This document shows positions 25,098 through 33,538 of a stretch of 64,000 bases of DNA, piece by piece. Below the pieces are notes generated by a model that saw only the letters and a list, made by a program, of their open reading frames with translations, searched no databases and was not told the DNA's origin. The DNA lies in contig NZ_OY781616.1 of the NCBI RefSeq assembly GCF_963677005.1, forward strand, positions 558,001 to 622,000, given 5' to 3'. How positions within the stretch are numbered: position 1 is the stretch's first letter; each line of letters starts with the position of its first letter. This stretch comes from Maridesulfovibrio sp. Its GTDB lineage: Bacteria > Desulfobacterota > Desulfovibrionia > Desulfovibrionales > Desulfovibrionaceae. Both the position numbers and the translations under genes were made by a program.

Positions 25098-25673
25098 TTA
25101 AATCATGCCCTTGAATGCGAAAAAAGCGAGCGACATCAGCCCGGCCATTACCAGAGCGATAGGTGTGCCTTTCATGGCCTTGGGCACCCTGGAAACTTCA
25201 ATTCTCTCCCTTATGGATGAGAGCAGTACCAGAGCCAGCATGAAGCCGAGTCCCGAAGCAAAAGAAAAAGCCACAGTCTTTACGAATGTGAATTCCTCCC
25301 GTTGACAGATAATGGCTATGCCCATGACCGCGCAGTTGGTCGTGATCAGCGGCAGAAAAATGCCCAGTGCCTTGTACAGCGGAGGCACCACCTTTTTGAG
25401 GAACATCTCCACGAACTGCACGAGCGCGGCGATAACCAGTATGAAGGTCAGCGTCTGCAGGTATTCAAGTTTCAGCGGATCAAGTAGGTATTCCTGCACT
25501 GCCCACGTGATGGAAGCAGCCATGGTCGCCACGAATACCACAGCCCCGCCCATGCCCAGCGCAACCGAAATTCTCTTGGATGTGCCGATGAACGGGCAGT
25601 TGCCAAGATACTGCGCCAGTACGATGTTGTTTACGAATATGGCCGAGATAAAAAGCAGAAAATATTCCTTCAC
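25098..25673 (-). CDS. rnfA: Rnf complex membrane subunit A
   Basis: A 191-residue polytopic membrane protein with six hydrophobic segments. The opening YFLLFISAIFVNNIVLAQYL and GNCPFIGTSKRISVALGMGG are diagnostic of RnfA/NqrE; the two conserved cysteine regions (NCPFIG and TNCAVMGIAI) supply the Fe-S centre shared with RnfE within the membrane. It lies 15 bases before rnfB. The gap to rnfE upstream (344 bases) is unusually long for an rnf operon. Confidence 0.95.
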   Translation of the reverse strand: MKEYFLLFISAIFVNNIVLAQYLGNCPFIGTSKRISVALGMGGAVVFVATMAASITWAVQEYLLDPLKLEYLQTLTFILVIAALVQFVEMFLKKVVPPLYKALGIFLPLITTNCAVMGIAIICQREEFTFVKTVAFSFASGLGFMLALVLLSSIRERIEVSRVPKAMKGTPIALVMAGLMSLAFFAFKGMI

Positions 25674-25743
25674 CTTGTTTTACCCTCGCCTTTTGCTGTC
25701 CTGTGCGTTGTTTCAGCCTCCGGCGGCCCTGCCGGGGGGATTT

Positions 25744-25869
25744 TGTTGCGCTTCGCGCTTTTTGACGATTCGGGTTCGCCTCCGGCGGCCAAAGGGGATA
25801 ATCCCCTTTGGAATCCCTGACAGTTAAAATATATTAGTAGCCTAAATCGGTTGTTATGTAATTTGTCAT
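25744..25869 (+). repeat. Intergenic hairpin repeat, copy 3
   Basis: Shares GCGCTTCGCGC, the CCGGCGGCC block, the perfect ccaaagggga / tcccctttgg hairpin and the TTATGTAA tail with the copy at 2836-2950. It lies within the rnf operon, antiparallel to its transcription. Confidence 0.8.
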
Positions 25870-25936
25870 ATCCAAAAGTGATGACCTTGTTCCGTTCAAG
25901 GCCGCGAAGCTTATTGAAAGTTTTTGAAGAGTCCAG

Positions 25937-25960
25937 AGAAACTTTTTTCAAAAAGTTTCT
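25937..25960. repeat. Perfect 11-bp hairpin in the rnfE-rnfA gap
   Basis: AGAAACTTTTT and AAAAAGTTTCT flank a 2-base loop. No extended T-run follows it in the direction of rnf transcription. Confidence 0.7.
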
Positions 25961-26017
25961 TTGGCCCTCGGAGAGGCCCCCGGCAGGGCTCCCCGCGAGG
26001 TTTCCTGTATATTTAGG

Positions 26018-26683
26018 TTAACGGCTGCACATGCCGCAGGTCCGGCACTGGTGTTCCGGGTTGTCCAGGGCCTGTTGTCCTTTGCGCTTTGCTGCCCAGC
26101 TTGTGTACACGTTCATCAGCGCGAGTAGTATTCCGAGGCAGACAAAGGCTCCGGGCGCTTCGACCATGAACGAGAAGGGTTTGTAGCCTGCTGGCATGAC
26201 GGCTGCACCGAAAAGGGTGCCGTAGCCAAACACTTCACGCAGCCCGCCCAGCAGGGTCAGGGAAATGGTGAATCCCATGCCCATGCCCAGACCGTCCGCG
26301 GCCGAGAGCAGAACTGTGTTTTTGGATGCGAACGCTTCCGCGCGGCCGAGTATGATGCAGTTTACCACTATGAGCGGCACAAAGATGCCCAATTGCTGAT
26401 AGAGCGGGTAGGCATAGGCCTGCATGAGCAGTTCCACGGCCACCACAAGGGAGGCCGCGATGACGATGAAGCAGGCGATGCGCACTTTTGCCGGAATGAT
26501 TTTGCGGAAAACCGAAACCAGTATGTTGGACACGGTGAGCACAAAGATTACGGCCATGCCCATGCCGAATCCGTTGTCCGCAGTTTTGGTAACGGCCAGA
26601 GTGGGGCAAAGACCAAGCACCACTTTGAATGGCGGAAGTTCGGCCCATAAGCCTTTGGAGAATTCTTTCCATAACCTGATCAT
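26018..26683 (-). CDS. rnfE: Rnf complex membrane subunit E
   Basis: A 221-residue polytopic protein of the RnfE/NqrD family, paired with RnfA. The markers are PPFKVVLGLCPTLAVTKTAD, VVNCIILGRAEAFASKN and a central set of hydrophobic helices. The C-terminal tail ends in a cysteine cluster (HQCRTCGMCSR) that is not part of the core family and could bind a metal or form a disulfide. One base separates it from rnfG upstream, so the two are co-translated. Confidence 0.94.
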   Translation of the reverse strand: MIRLWKEFSKGLWAELPPFKVVLGLCPTLAVTKTADNGFGMGMAVIFVLTVSNILVSVFRKIIPAKVRIACFIVIAASLVVAVELLMQAYAYPLYQQLGIFVPLIVVNCIILGRAEAFASKNTVLLSAADGLGMGMGFTISLTLLGGLREVFGYGTLFGAAVMPAGYKPFSFMVEAPGAFVCLGILLALMNVYTSWAAKRKGQQALDNPEHQCRTCGMCSR

Positions 26684-26684
26684 G

Positions 26685-27272
26685 TTATGACCCCTGTTTC
26701 CATGCTGTTTTCAGCTGCGGTTGTATGCTGCCGAAGATGTTTATGGCTTTTTTTACCGCTTCGACCGATGCTGTGGAGGATATGGTCGCGCCTGCGATCG
26801 CGTCCACGTTTCCGCCTTTGGACTTCAGTTCAACGCTGAAAGGATGGTTGCGAAACTGGTTGGTAAATCCGTGACCGGCAACTCTTGCCCCGATTCCGGG
26901 GGTTTCCTTCATGGTGGTTATGCCGATTCCGGAGAGGTTGTTGCCGTCCATATTGAACCCGACCATGACTCCCACATCGCCTCCGAATCCTTTGGAGGAT
27001 GTTTCCAGAGCTATGGCGACCAGTCTGCCGTCCTTGATGGCCGGGAAGACGGTTACCTGCTGCTTTGTTCCGGGGATGGTTATCTTTTTGCGGTCCTTTA
27101 CCGGAGAATTGTCGAATCCGCCCAGAACATGTTCTATGGCCGGTCCCTGTACGTAGGTAAGCACCTGTTCTTCGATGCGGTTGCCGGTGGCATCCTTGAG
27201 TCCTGCCAGGGTAACGGCGGAGAGTCCGCAGAAAAAGGTCAGCACAACGATCATTCTGATTGCTTCTTTCAT
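26685..27272 (-). CDS. rnfG: Rnf complex FMN-binding subunit G
   Basis: A 195-residue protein: one N-terminal membrane anchor and a periplasmic FMN-binding domain. FMN is attached covalently to the threonine in the motif IAGATISSTASVEAV (usual form S-G-A-T-x-T/S-S). The stretch GITTMKETPGIGARVAGHGF is also typical. RnfG passes electrons within the membrane complex and in Desulfovibrio is the likely contact for the multiheme cytochrome. Located between rnfD and rnfE in the normal order. Confidence 0.94.
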   Translation of the reverse strand: MKEAIRMIVVLTFFCGLSAVTLAGLKDATGNRIEEQVLTYVQGPAIEHVLGGFDNSPVKDRKKITIPGTKQQVTVFPAIKDGRLVAIALETSSKGFGGDVGVMVGFNMDGNNLSGIGITTMKETPGIGARVAGHGFTNQFRNHPFSVELKSKGGNVDAIAGATISSTASVEAVKKAINIFGSIQPQLKTAWKQGS

Positions 27273-27275
27273 GGC

Positions 27276-28250
27276 TTACCTCCGCAGATAGATGCTTGTG
27301 ACCCCGCCGAAAGGTTTGGGACGTATTTTATCAAAGAGCGGGGTGGTGAGGTTGGCCAGCAGGACGGCGAAAGGCACTCCGTCCGGATAGATGCCGTAAG
27401 TCCTGATGATTACGACAAGTACACCGGCTGTAAGCCCGTAACAGATCATCGGAATGTGCCCGACCGGCGAAGAGGAGCTGTCCGTGGCCAGAAAAAATGC
27501 ACCGAAAAGGGTGGACCCGCAGAGAAGGTGATAAACGGGCGAGGCGTACTTCAACGGATCGGCAAGGTGCCAGATTGTGGCGGCAACGGCCACTCCGCAA
27601 ATAAAGGACAGCGGGATATCCGGGCGGACTGTCCTGCGTGCCAGAAGGAAGATTCCTCCAAGGATTATCGCTCCGGCCTGAGCCGCTCCGTTTCCTCCCA
27701 GCTGATAACCAAGCAGGAGTTTTTCAATCGAGTAGCCGTCGAGCGGGGTCGGGCCGAAATTTTTGAGCTGCCCGAGCGGGTAGGTAAGCTCGGAGGCGAG
27801 CATGGAGATGTTGAAATCCATCAAATCCGGCCAGGATACGGTAAGAATGGCCCAGCCGACCAGTGGCGCGCAAAGGGGGCTGCTTCCCAGACCTCCGAAA
27901 ATCATGCGTCCGATGATGACGGACAGACCGCTTCCGGTGGCAACCATCCACCACGGAGCCGAAGGAGGCAGCAGCATTCCCAGCAGCAGGCCGCTCAATA
28001 TGGTTGTGTAGTTGTCCGCTTCAATCTCGCGTTTCATCACGAAGAGGCTTGCGGTTTCGGTCAGGACAGCCACAGTGCAGGAAAGTGCCAGAACCCGGAC
28101 GGACTGCATCTGATAGTGCCATACGGCAAAGGCAATTGCCGGAAGCAGGGCCAGAATAGTCTCCAGAGCCGAGTTTCTGATGGTCCGGCCGCAATGTACG
28201 TGTGAGGGGGCCGAAACAGTGAGTACAGGTGATCCGCTTATCGGTTTCAT
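27276..28250 (-). CDS. rnfD: Rnf complex membrane subunit D
   Basis: A 324-residue membrane protein, family NqrB/RnfD, with about nine hydrophobic segments. It carries the covalent-FMN site in GAFFLATDSSSSPVGH (Thr of A-T-D) and the loop GDGYSIEKLLLGY-like (DGYSIEKLLLGYQLGGNGA). The ATG at 28250 is chosen because it overlaps the rnfC stop (ATGA); a longer upstream frame lies inside rnfC. It is thought to form the ion path together with RnfA, RnfE and RnfG. Confidence 0.94.
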   Translation of the reverse strand: MKPISGSPVLTVSAPSHVHCGRTIRNSALETILALLPAIAFAVWHYQMQSVRVLALSCTVAVLTETASLFVMKREIEADNYTTILSGLLLGMLLPPSAPWWMVATGSGLSVIIGRMIFGGLGSSPLCAPLVGWAILTVSWPDLMDFNISMLASELTYPLGQLKNFGPTPLDGYSIEKLLLGYQLGGNGAAQAGAIILGGIFLLARRTVRPDIPLSFICGVAVAATIWHLADPLKYASPVYHLLCGSTLFGAFFLATDSSSSPVGHIPMICYGLTAGVLVVIIRTYGIYPDGVPFAVLLANLTTPLFDKIRPKPFGGVTSIYLRR

Positions 28251-29404
28251 GCTTTTTCCCGCAGGTCTTCCAGTATCGGTTGTTGTGAAAGTTCCTTTTT
28301 GGCCAGCCTGATGTAGTGCAGAACCGGCCGCTGGGCCGTACACCAGTATGTGCACAGTCCGCATTCGAAGCAGGCTGCGATGTTGTATGAAAGAGTGTTC
28401 TCGAACAGTCCGAACTCCGCGTGCCGCGAGATCATGTTCGGCATCAGCCGCGCTGGGCATCTGATGACGCATTCCCCGCAGCCTACGCAGGGCGCATCCT
28501 TTATGGTCGGTTCCGGTCCGGACGGGATTACGCAGATACCTTGTGTTTCCGGCCCGATTCCGTGGTTTAGTGAATAGACCGCCTCGCCGGAGAGCGGACC
28601 GCCGAGGATGACCCGGTCGTTATCCGCAACTGAAAATCCGGCCATTTTGACCAGCAGCCCCACCGGAGTTCCCACCGGTGCCTGAAAAAGGGTGCTGCCG
28701 ACTTTGACCATAATGTCGCTGACCGGCTGTCTGCCGTGCAGGGTCCGTCCGATGCGATATAGCTCGGCAGCGTTTATTACGGATACTTCGGGGGGCATTT
28801 CCTGTCCGGTCACGGCCTTGACCACCATGGCGTTCAGCCCGTTGGGGTAGACCGGGGCAATCTCGTGGGAACTGCATCCCTGCAGAGTCCAGTTCATGCC
28901 TGCAGGGAGTGCCAGTGCGCATGCCTTGGGGACTAGTGCTTTTTTGAGGAAGGCGAGCCCTTCAAGCATGATGTCGTTGAATTCTTCGATGAGGAAGCGG
29001 TGTCCGTCCAGCCCGGATTCCGCAGGCACGGCGTTTATGATCAGGGTGTTTTCCGGCTTGAACGGGCGGGTGTCTATTCCGCCATGGCGCAGGGATTCCA
29101 GCATGCTGCCGGTATTTAGCGTGGAAAAATCCAGCGGCTGCGCCGTGCGTTCACCGTCTTCCTGTATGCGGATGAAATCTTTTTTTACATCAATTACTTT
29201 CCCGGAAATTGACGAATGCAGCGAGGGGAGTTTGCCGGCCGGGTCTTCGGCCATAGTCTGTCCTTTGGACGTGCTGTCTCCGACTTTTACCAGCGGACGG
29301 TATCCGGTCACGCACAGGCATATTTCAAAGGATGATATGTCCTGTTCGCGGATGTTCACTATGGGGCCCCTGTCACAGGGGGTGAGTGAGAATAGATGAT
29401 TCAT
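28247..29404 (-). CDS. rnfC: Rnf complex subunit C, divergent
   Basis: A 385-residue protein; an alternative GTG start is 15 bases upstream. Two [4Fe-4S] motifs near the C terminus (CVGCGECVIRCPARLMP and CFECGLCTYWCTAQRP) and the barrel-like N-terminal domain with VKVGDSTSKGQTMAE are typical of RnfC. The usual G-G-x-H-P opening and the N-G-A-E-C-E-P-Y motif of the FMN/NADH region are absent or changed (INAVPAESGLDG). It may therefore have lost or altered NADH binding, which is interesting because RnfB has gained an NAD(P) module. First membrane-complex gene after the cytochrome. Confidence 0.88.
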   Translation of the reverse strand: MNHLFSLTPCDRGPIVNIREQDISSFEICLCVTGYRPLVKVGDSTSKGQTMAEDPAGKLPSLHSSISGKVIDVKKDFIRIQEDGERTAQPLDFSTLNTGSMLESLRHGGIDTRPFKPENTLIINAVPAESGLDGHRFLIEEFNDIMLEGLAFLKKALVPKACALALPAGMNWTLQGCSSHEIAPVYPNGLNAMVVKAVTGQEMPPEVSVINAAELYRIGRTLHGRQPVSDIMVKVGSTLFQAPVGTPVGLLVKMAGFSVADNDRVILGGPLSGEAVYSLNHGIGPETQGICVIPSGPEPTIKDAPCVGCGECVIRCPARLMPNMISRHAEFGLFENTLSYNIAACFECGLCTYWCTAQRPVLHYIRLAKKELSQQPILEDLREKA

Positions 29405-29420
29405 GGCTGGGTCGTTCACC

Positions 29421-30167
29421 TTACTTTAAATGACATTTAGCGCAGTCGTCATCCATGTAGGGACCGCGTTTCAGTTCTTTGTGACAGTCCATGCACTGGT
29501 CGTGAAAAGCGCTTTCCCTGTTCAGCACGAGATCTTTACCCTTTTCCTGATGACACTGGGCGCATGGAGTATGGTCACCTGTGTAATCTTTCATGTTGCG
29601 CATCTTATGGCATGGCGTGCATCCTTTCAGGCCGTCCTTGAACATGTCGTCATGGCAGGTGATGCAGCGGTCATGGGCTGCGTTGCGTACGCTTGGAACG
29701 TCTTTTGTCCCGGCATTGGTGTGGCAGTTGCCGCATTTCTGGGGTTTTTGCTCTATGTCTGTCGGGTGATGGCAGGCAAGGCAATCGTCTTCGGCATATT
29801 CCTTGTGTGCCTCGTGATCGAAGCTGAGTCTGCCCAGTTCTGCATGGTGGCATTTTACGCAGTAGCTGTTGTCCGGAAAGGAGTTGATGTGTTCGCGAAC
29901 GTAATCGCGGTCAAAAGTCTGGGGATGGCAGGAGCCGCAGGGCAGTGGAGGCTGGGATTCTCCCTGCTGTTCGTGGTGGCATTTGCTGCAGGGAATATCG
30001 TAGTCGCGGTGATGGCTCAGGTGGGCGAAAATAACTTTTCCACCGCTGTTGCGGAAAAGTATGCGTACCGGTATTTTCTGTTTCTCTTCCGGTATCACAT
30101 ATCCGGCAACAGCCAGTCCCATCAGAATTGCGACAATTATGGTGACGGGGATAAATTTTCTGTTCAC
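29421..30167 (-). CDS. Decaheme cytochrome c of the rnf operon
   Basis: A 248-residue exported protein with an uncleaved or cleaved N-terminal signal anchor (FIPVTIIVAILMGLAVAGYV). Ten C-x-x-C-H haem motifs can be counted (CSKCH, CGSCH, CVKCH, CLACH, CGNCH, CITCH, CTPCH, CAQCH, CMDCH, CAKCH), many with a nearby second histidine, as in class III cytochromes. Such a gene heads rnf operons in Desulfovibrio and is expected to link the periplasmic cytochrome c pool with the Rnf complex. GTG start behind AAGGAGA. A promoter candidate lies 39-67 bases upstream. Confidence 0.95.
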   Translation of the reverse strand: MNRKFIPVTIIVAILMGLAVAGYVIPEEKQKIPVRILFRNSGGKVIFAHLSHHRDYDIPCSKCHHEQQGESQPPLPCGSCHPQTFDRDYVREHINSFPDNSYCVKCHHAELGRLSFDHEAHKEYAEDDCLACHHPTDIEQKPQKCGNCHTNAGTKDVPSVRNAAHDRCITCHDDMFKDGLKGCTPCHKMRNMKDYTGDHTPCAQCHQEKGKDLVLNRESAFHDQCMDCHKELKRGPYMDDDCAKCHLK

Positions 30168-30205
30168 CGGCTCTCCTTATTTTATAAAGAATCTTAGCTG
30201 TATAT

Positions 30206-30234
30206 TCTATATTTAACTGTTGAAAATTTGTCCA
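30206..30234 (-). promoter_or_regulatory. Promoter candidate for the rnf operon
   Basis: On the minus strand TGGACA (30234-30229), a 17-base spacer and TATAGA (30211-30206), about 40 bases before the cytochrome start. Confidence 0.6.
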
Positions 30235-30683
30235 GCACAAACTTTTACATGTGCAAAAAGGTACATGAACATATTCCGGTACGTAAAAACAGATTGTAAA
30301 GGGTGTTTGTGTTCGTTTTCGAAACAATATGGTGGTTAGTATATGGGTGCTTTTCGTTTTTGAACGAGTGTTGTGTTGTTTTTGAGTTATATGATTTGCC
30401 CAATTCCCAGTCGTGTATTTTTGTTGGTTTGTCTTCTGTTCATTGTTGTGTTTCAAATTGATTACAACTGTATTTCTATTACGCAGGAGGTGTTCTGCCG
30501 GGTATATCGTGCGATTTACCGGGTTGCTCCTGAAAAAGTCGGGAAGGGGAGTGTGTCTGGTTTTCGTAAATGTTTTAAATCTGTGACATAGTGGACACAT
30601 TCAACTGGTATTTACGCATGCAGGAACTGGAGAGTCCTTTTCCGGGGCCGGTAATAACATCAATAAAATATCAGGAGAACGTG
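30235..30683. other. Divergent A/T-rich region between rnf and the phosphatase
   Basis: About 450 bases without a convincing gene. Open frames on both strands (minus to 30600, plus from 30373) lack ribosome sites. It must carry the phosphatase promoter, and AGGAG lies at 30673-30677. No Pho-box-like tandem repeat was clear to me. Confidence 0.5.
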
Positions 30684-32192
30684 ATGAGAGTTTCCATCAG
30701 GAAAATGCTGCTGCTTCTGGTCTGTGCGCTGCTCGTTTCAGCAGTTTCAGCTCAGGCTAAAGAGAAGAAGGTTCGTGTCTACAAGGGAAAACCAGCCAAG
30801 TATATTTTTCTGTTCATCGGTGACGGAATGGCCATGCCTCAGAAGTCTGCCACCGAAGCCTACATCGGCAAGGAACTGGTCATGAATACTTTCCCCGCAC
30901 AGGGCATGACCACCACTTACGCTGCCGACAGATTCATTACCGGGTCTGCCGCTTCCGCTACCGCCATTGCCAGCGGACAGAAGACCAATATCGGAATGCT
31001 CGGTATGTCTCCCAGCCAGAAGCAGGTTAAATCCGTGGCTGAAATAGCCAGGTCGCAGGGTAAGAAGGTCGGCATTGTTTCGAGTGTGTCCATCGACCAC
31101 GCAACCCCGGCCGCTTTCTACTCCCATGTTCCCACTCGCGGGCAGTATTATGACATTGACGTTGCCATCTCCGAGAGCGGATTCGATTTCTTCGGCGGCG
31201 GAGGCCTCAAGGACCCGAACAACAAAAAGAAAAACAGCAGCAACTATAAAGGCAATGCTCTCGATCTGATCAAAAATGCAGGCTACAAGGTTGTTACTGA
31301 GAAAGACACTTTCAACGCCCTCAAGCCCGGTGACGGAAAAGTTATTGCCTGGAACGCATGGCTTCAGGACGGACAGGCACTGCCTTACACCATGGACAAG
31401 AGTCCCTCTGACATTTCGCTGCCTGAGTTTACCGGAAAGGCCATTGAAATGCTGGATAACCCCAATGGATTTTTCCTCATGGTCGAAGGCGGAAAGATTG
31501 ACTGGGCCTGCCATGCAAACGATGCTGCCGCTTTTATCCACAACACTGTTGATTTTGATGATTCCATTGCCAAGGCTGTTGAATTCGCCAAGAAACATCC
31601 CTCGGAAACTCTTATCGTAGTAACCGGGGACCACGAATGCGGCGGACTTACTCTCGGCTTTGCCGGAACCAAGTATTCCTCCCACTATGACTCCCTCAAG
31701 AATCAGGATGTTTCTTTTCAGAAGTTCACGGATGAAATCATTCCCCTCTGGAGAAAAGAGAATGCCGGAAAAGCCAGCTTCGAAGATTTCGAACCCACAA
31801 TCACCCACTTCTTCGGAATTGAATTTGACGGTGATCCCAAGAAGAACCCCATGGTCGTAAAAGACTATCAGCTCAAAATGCTGAAGGATGCTTACGAACG
31901 CACCATGAAGGGGGAAACTAAATTCAAGAATGCAGGTCTGAACAACCTTTATGGCGGTTATGATCCCCTGACCGTAACCATCACCCATGTTCTGGACAAC
32001 AACGCCGGTCTCGGCTGGACCTCTTTCAAGCACACCGGTGTTCCTGTAGCCACTTCCGCCATGGGCGTAGGCGCTTCTTCCTTTAACGGATACTACGATA
32101 ATATTGATATCGCTTACAAAATAATGTCAGTAATGGGCGTTACCCCTCAGATTTATTCCTTTAACGGAAAAGTTCGGGTTGCGGCCAACTAG
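30684..32192 (+). CDS. Alkaline phosphatase family protein, exported
   Basis: A 502-residue periplasmic enzyme with signal peptide KMLLLLVCALLVSAVSAQA. It belongs to the PhoA-type metallophosphatases: FLFIGDGMAMPQ (first metal Asp), ITGSAASATAIASGQKTN (catalytic Ser), SIDHATPAAFYSHV, FLMVEGGKIDWACHANDAA and VVTGDHECGGLT. The residue before the catalytic serine is Gly instead of the Asp of E. coli PhoA. The ATG at 30684 follows AGGAG; an in-frame GTG at 30591 would put 31 extra residues before the signal peptide. Likely role: phosphate release from organic esters. Confidence 0.9.
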   Translation: MRVSIRKMLLLLVCALLVSAVSAQAKEKKVRVYKGKPAKYIFLFIGDGMAMPQKSATEAYIGKELVMNTFPAQGMTTTYAADRFITGSAASATAIASGQKTNIGMLGMSPSQKQVKSVAEIARSQGKKVGIVSSVSIDHATPAAFYSHVPTRGQYYDIDVAISESGFDFFGGGGLKDPNNKKKNSSNYKGNALDLIKNAGYKVVTEKDTFNALKPGDGKVIAWNAWLQDGQALPYTMDKSPSDISLPEFTGKAIEMLDNPNGFFLMVEGGKIDWACHANDAAAFIHNTVDFDDSIAKAVEFAKKHPSETLIVVTGDHECGGLTLGFAGTKYSSHYDSLKNQDVSFQKFTDEIIPLWRKENAGKASFEDFEPTITHFFGIEFDGDPKKNPMVVKDYQLKMLKDAYERTMKGETKFKNAGLNNLYGGYDPLTVTITHVLDNNAGLGWTSFKHTGVPVATSAMGVGASSFNGYYDNIDIAYKIMSVMGVTPQIYSFNGKVRVAAN

Positions 32193-32297
32193 GCTGTTAT
32201 TTGAAATTGCAGTTACAAGGCAGGGCTCTATCCGGGCTCTGCCTTTTTCATCTCCGCCTGCGCGCAGATTTTGAATTGAATTACGAGAGATATGATT

Positions 32298-33425
32298 ATG
32301 CCGGGATTTTTCAAAAACAGAGAGTTTGTTCTGGTTGTTGTTTTTGCTGTGCTGACTGCAGTTCTTTTTTTTATTCCCTCTGATTTCGATAGACGGGTCG
32401 ATGACAATGCAGTCCGTTGCAAGGCCGAGGTTACAGCCGTGGACAATTCCGAGATTCACCAGTTCGGAATCGTCAAGACGGGGCTGCAACTGGTTACCAT
32501 GAAGATGCTGGACGGGCAGTTTGCAGGTAAGGAATTCAAGGGAACCAACGAACTCCTGGGCCAGATGGATAAGGACAAAATTTTTTCCATCGGAGACAAG
32601 GCTCTGGCCGTCCTTACCCTTAATGCAGACGGCAAGGTGATATTCGTCAATCCGCAGGATCACTACCGGATCGGACTGGAAGTACTCCTGCTTGGACTGT
32701 TTACAGTTCTACTGCTGATTTTCGGCGGCTGGACCGGGGCCAAGGCCATGTTCTCGTTCCTTTTCACCGCTCTTGTGCTCTGGAAACTGCTCCTGCCCGG
32801 ATTGCTGAACGGTGTTGATCCCGTATGGATGACCATGGCAATTGTGACCGTGCTGTGTGCCGTGATCATTTTTATGGTCGCAGGACTCAACCGCAAAGGG
32901 CTTGTGGCCTTTCTCGGTTCTTTCATGGGAGTTTTCACAAGCTGCCTGCTGGCGATTTATTTTACCGGCAGACTGCATCTGCACGGGGCGGTTATGCCGT
33001 TTGCCGAAACCCTCCTTTATTCCGGCTTCGCTCATCTTGATTTAACTAAAATTTATATTGCCGCGGTATTTCTGGCCTGTTCCGGGGCGGTAATGGACCT
33101 TGCCATGGATGTTTCCGCCTGTATGGACGAGGTGGTCATGGCCAACCCGGATATCTCCCGCATGGGAATACTTGCTTCCGGTCTGCGGGTGGGCAGGGCG
33201 GTGGTGGGCACCATGACAACAACGCTGCTTCTGGCCTATTCCGGCGGATTCATTACTCTGCTTATGGCTTTCATGGCTCAGGGTGTTCCGTTGGTGAACA
33301 CGTTCAACTTTGTCTATGTCTCCGCCGAGGTCCTCAAGACTCTGGTGGGCAGCTTCGGTCTGGTTACCGTGGCGCCTTTTACCGCTGTAGCAGGAGCAGT
33401 CATTTATATGCACAGGAAGTCCTAG
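32298..33425 (+). CDS. YibE/F family membrane protein
   Basis: A 375-residue protein. An N-terminal helix and an extracytoplasmic domain (to about residue 115) are followed by seven or eight membrane helices. The family markers are FGGWTGAKAMFSFLFTALVL, CSGAVMDLAMDVSACMDEVV, NPDISRMGILASGLRVGRAV and MAQGVPLVNTFNFVYVSAEV. The function of YibE/F proteins is not established. GAGAG spacing favours the ATG at 32298 over 32292. It follows the phosphatase by about 100 bases and may share its transcript. Confidence 0.85.
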   Translation: MPGFFKNREFVLVVVFAVLTAVLFFIPSDFDRRVDDNAVRCKAEVTAVDNSEIHQFGIVKTGLQLVTMKMLDGQFAGKEFKGTNELLGQMDKDKIFSIGDKALAVLTLNADGKVIFVNPQDHYRIGLEVLLLGLFTVLLLIFGGWTGAKAMFSFLFTALVLWKLLLPGLLNGVDPVWMTMAIVTVLCAVIIFMVAGLNRKGLVAFLGSFMGVFTSCLLAIYFTGRLHLHGAVMPFAETLLYSGFAHLDLTKIYIAAVFLACSGAVMDLAMDVSACMDEVVMANPDISRMGILASGLRVGRAVVGTMTTTLLLAYSGGFITLLMAFMAQGVPLVNTFNFVYVSAEVLKTLVGSFGLVTVAPFTAVAGAVIYMHRKS

Positions 33426-33538
33426 ATTTCGCGCACTCTGATATCACAACCCCGGACAGGCTTGTGGTTTATGCTGTTGCTGTGATATTTTCGTTTTAAA
33501 TTCAGTATGGTTCAATGTATTTAAAGGAAAATGTCATT

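Larger units (their letters stand above)
25674..26017 (-). other. Long gap inside the rnf operon
   Basis: 344 bases between rnfE and rnfA without a gene. They contain intergenic repeat copy 3 (25744-25869), a perfect 11-bp hairpin (25937-25947 with 25950-25960) and further G/C-rich inverted segments. The structures could attenuate transcription or protect the RNA between the two parts of the operon. Confidence 0.6.

Noticed and set aside
26721-28205. 494-codon plus-strand open frame
   Set aside because: Antisense to rnfG and rnfD; composition is that of a shadow frame.
30747-32033. 428-codon minus-strand open frame
   Set aside because: Antisense to the alkaline phosphatase with all its catalytic motifs.
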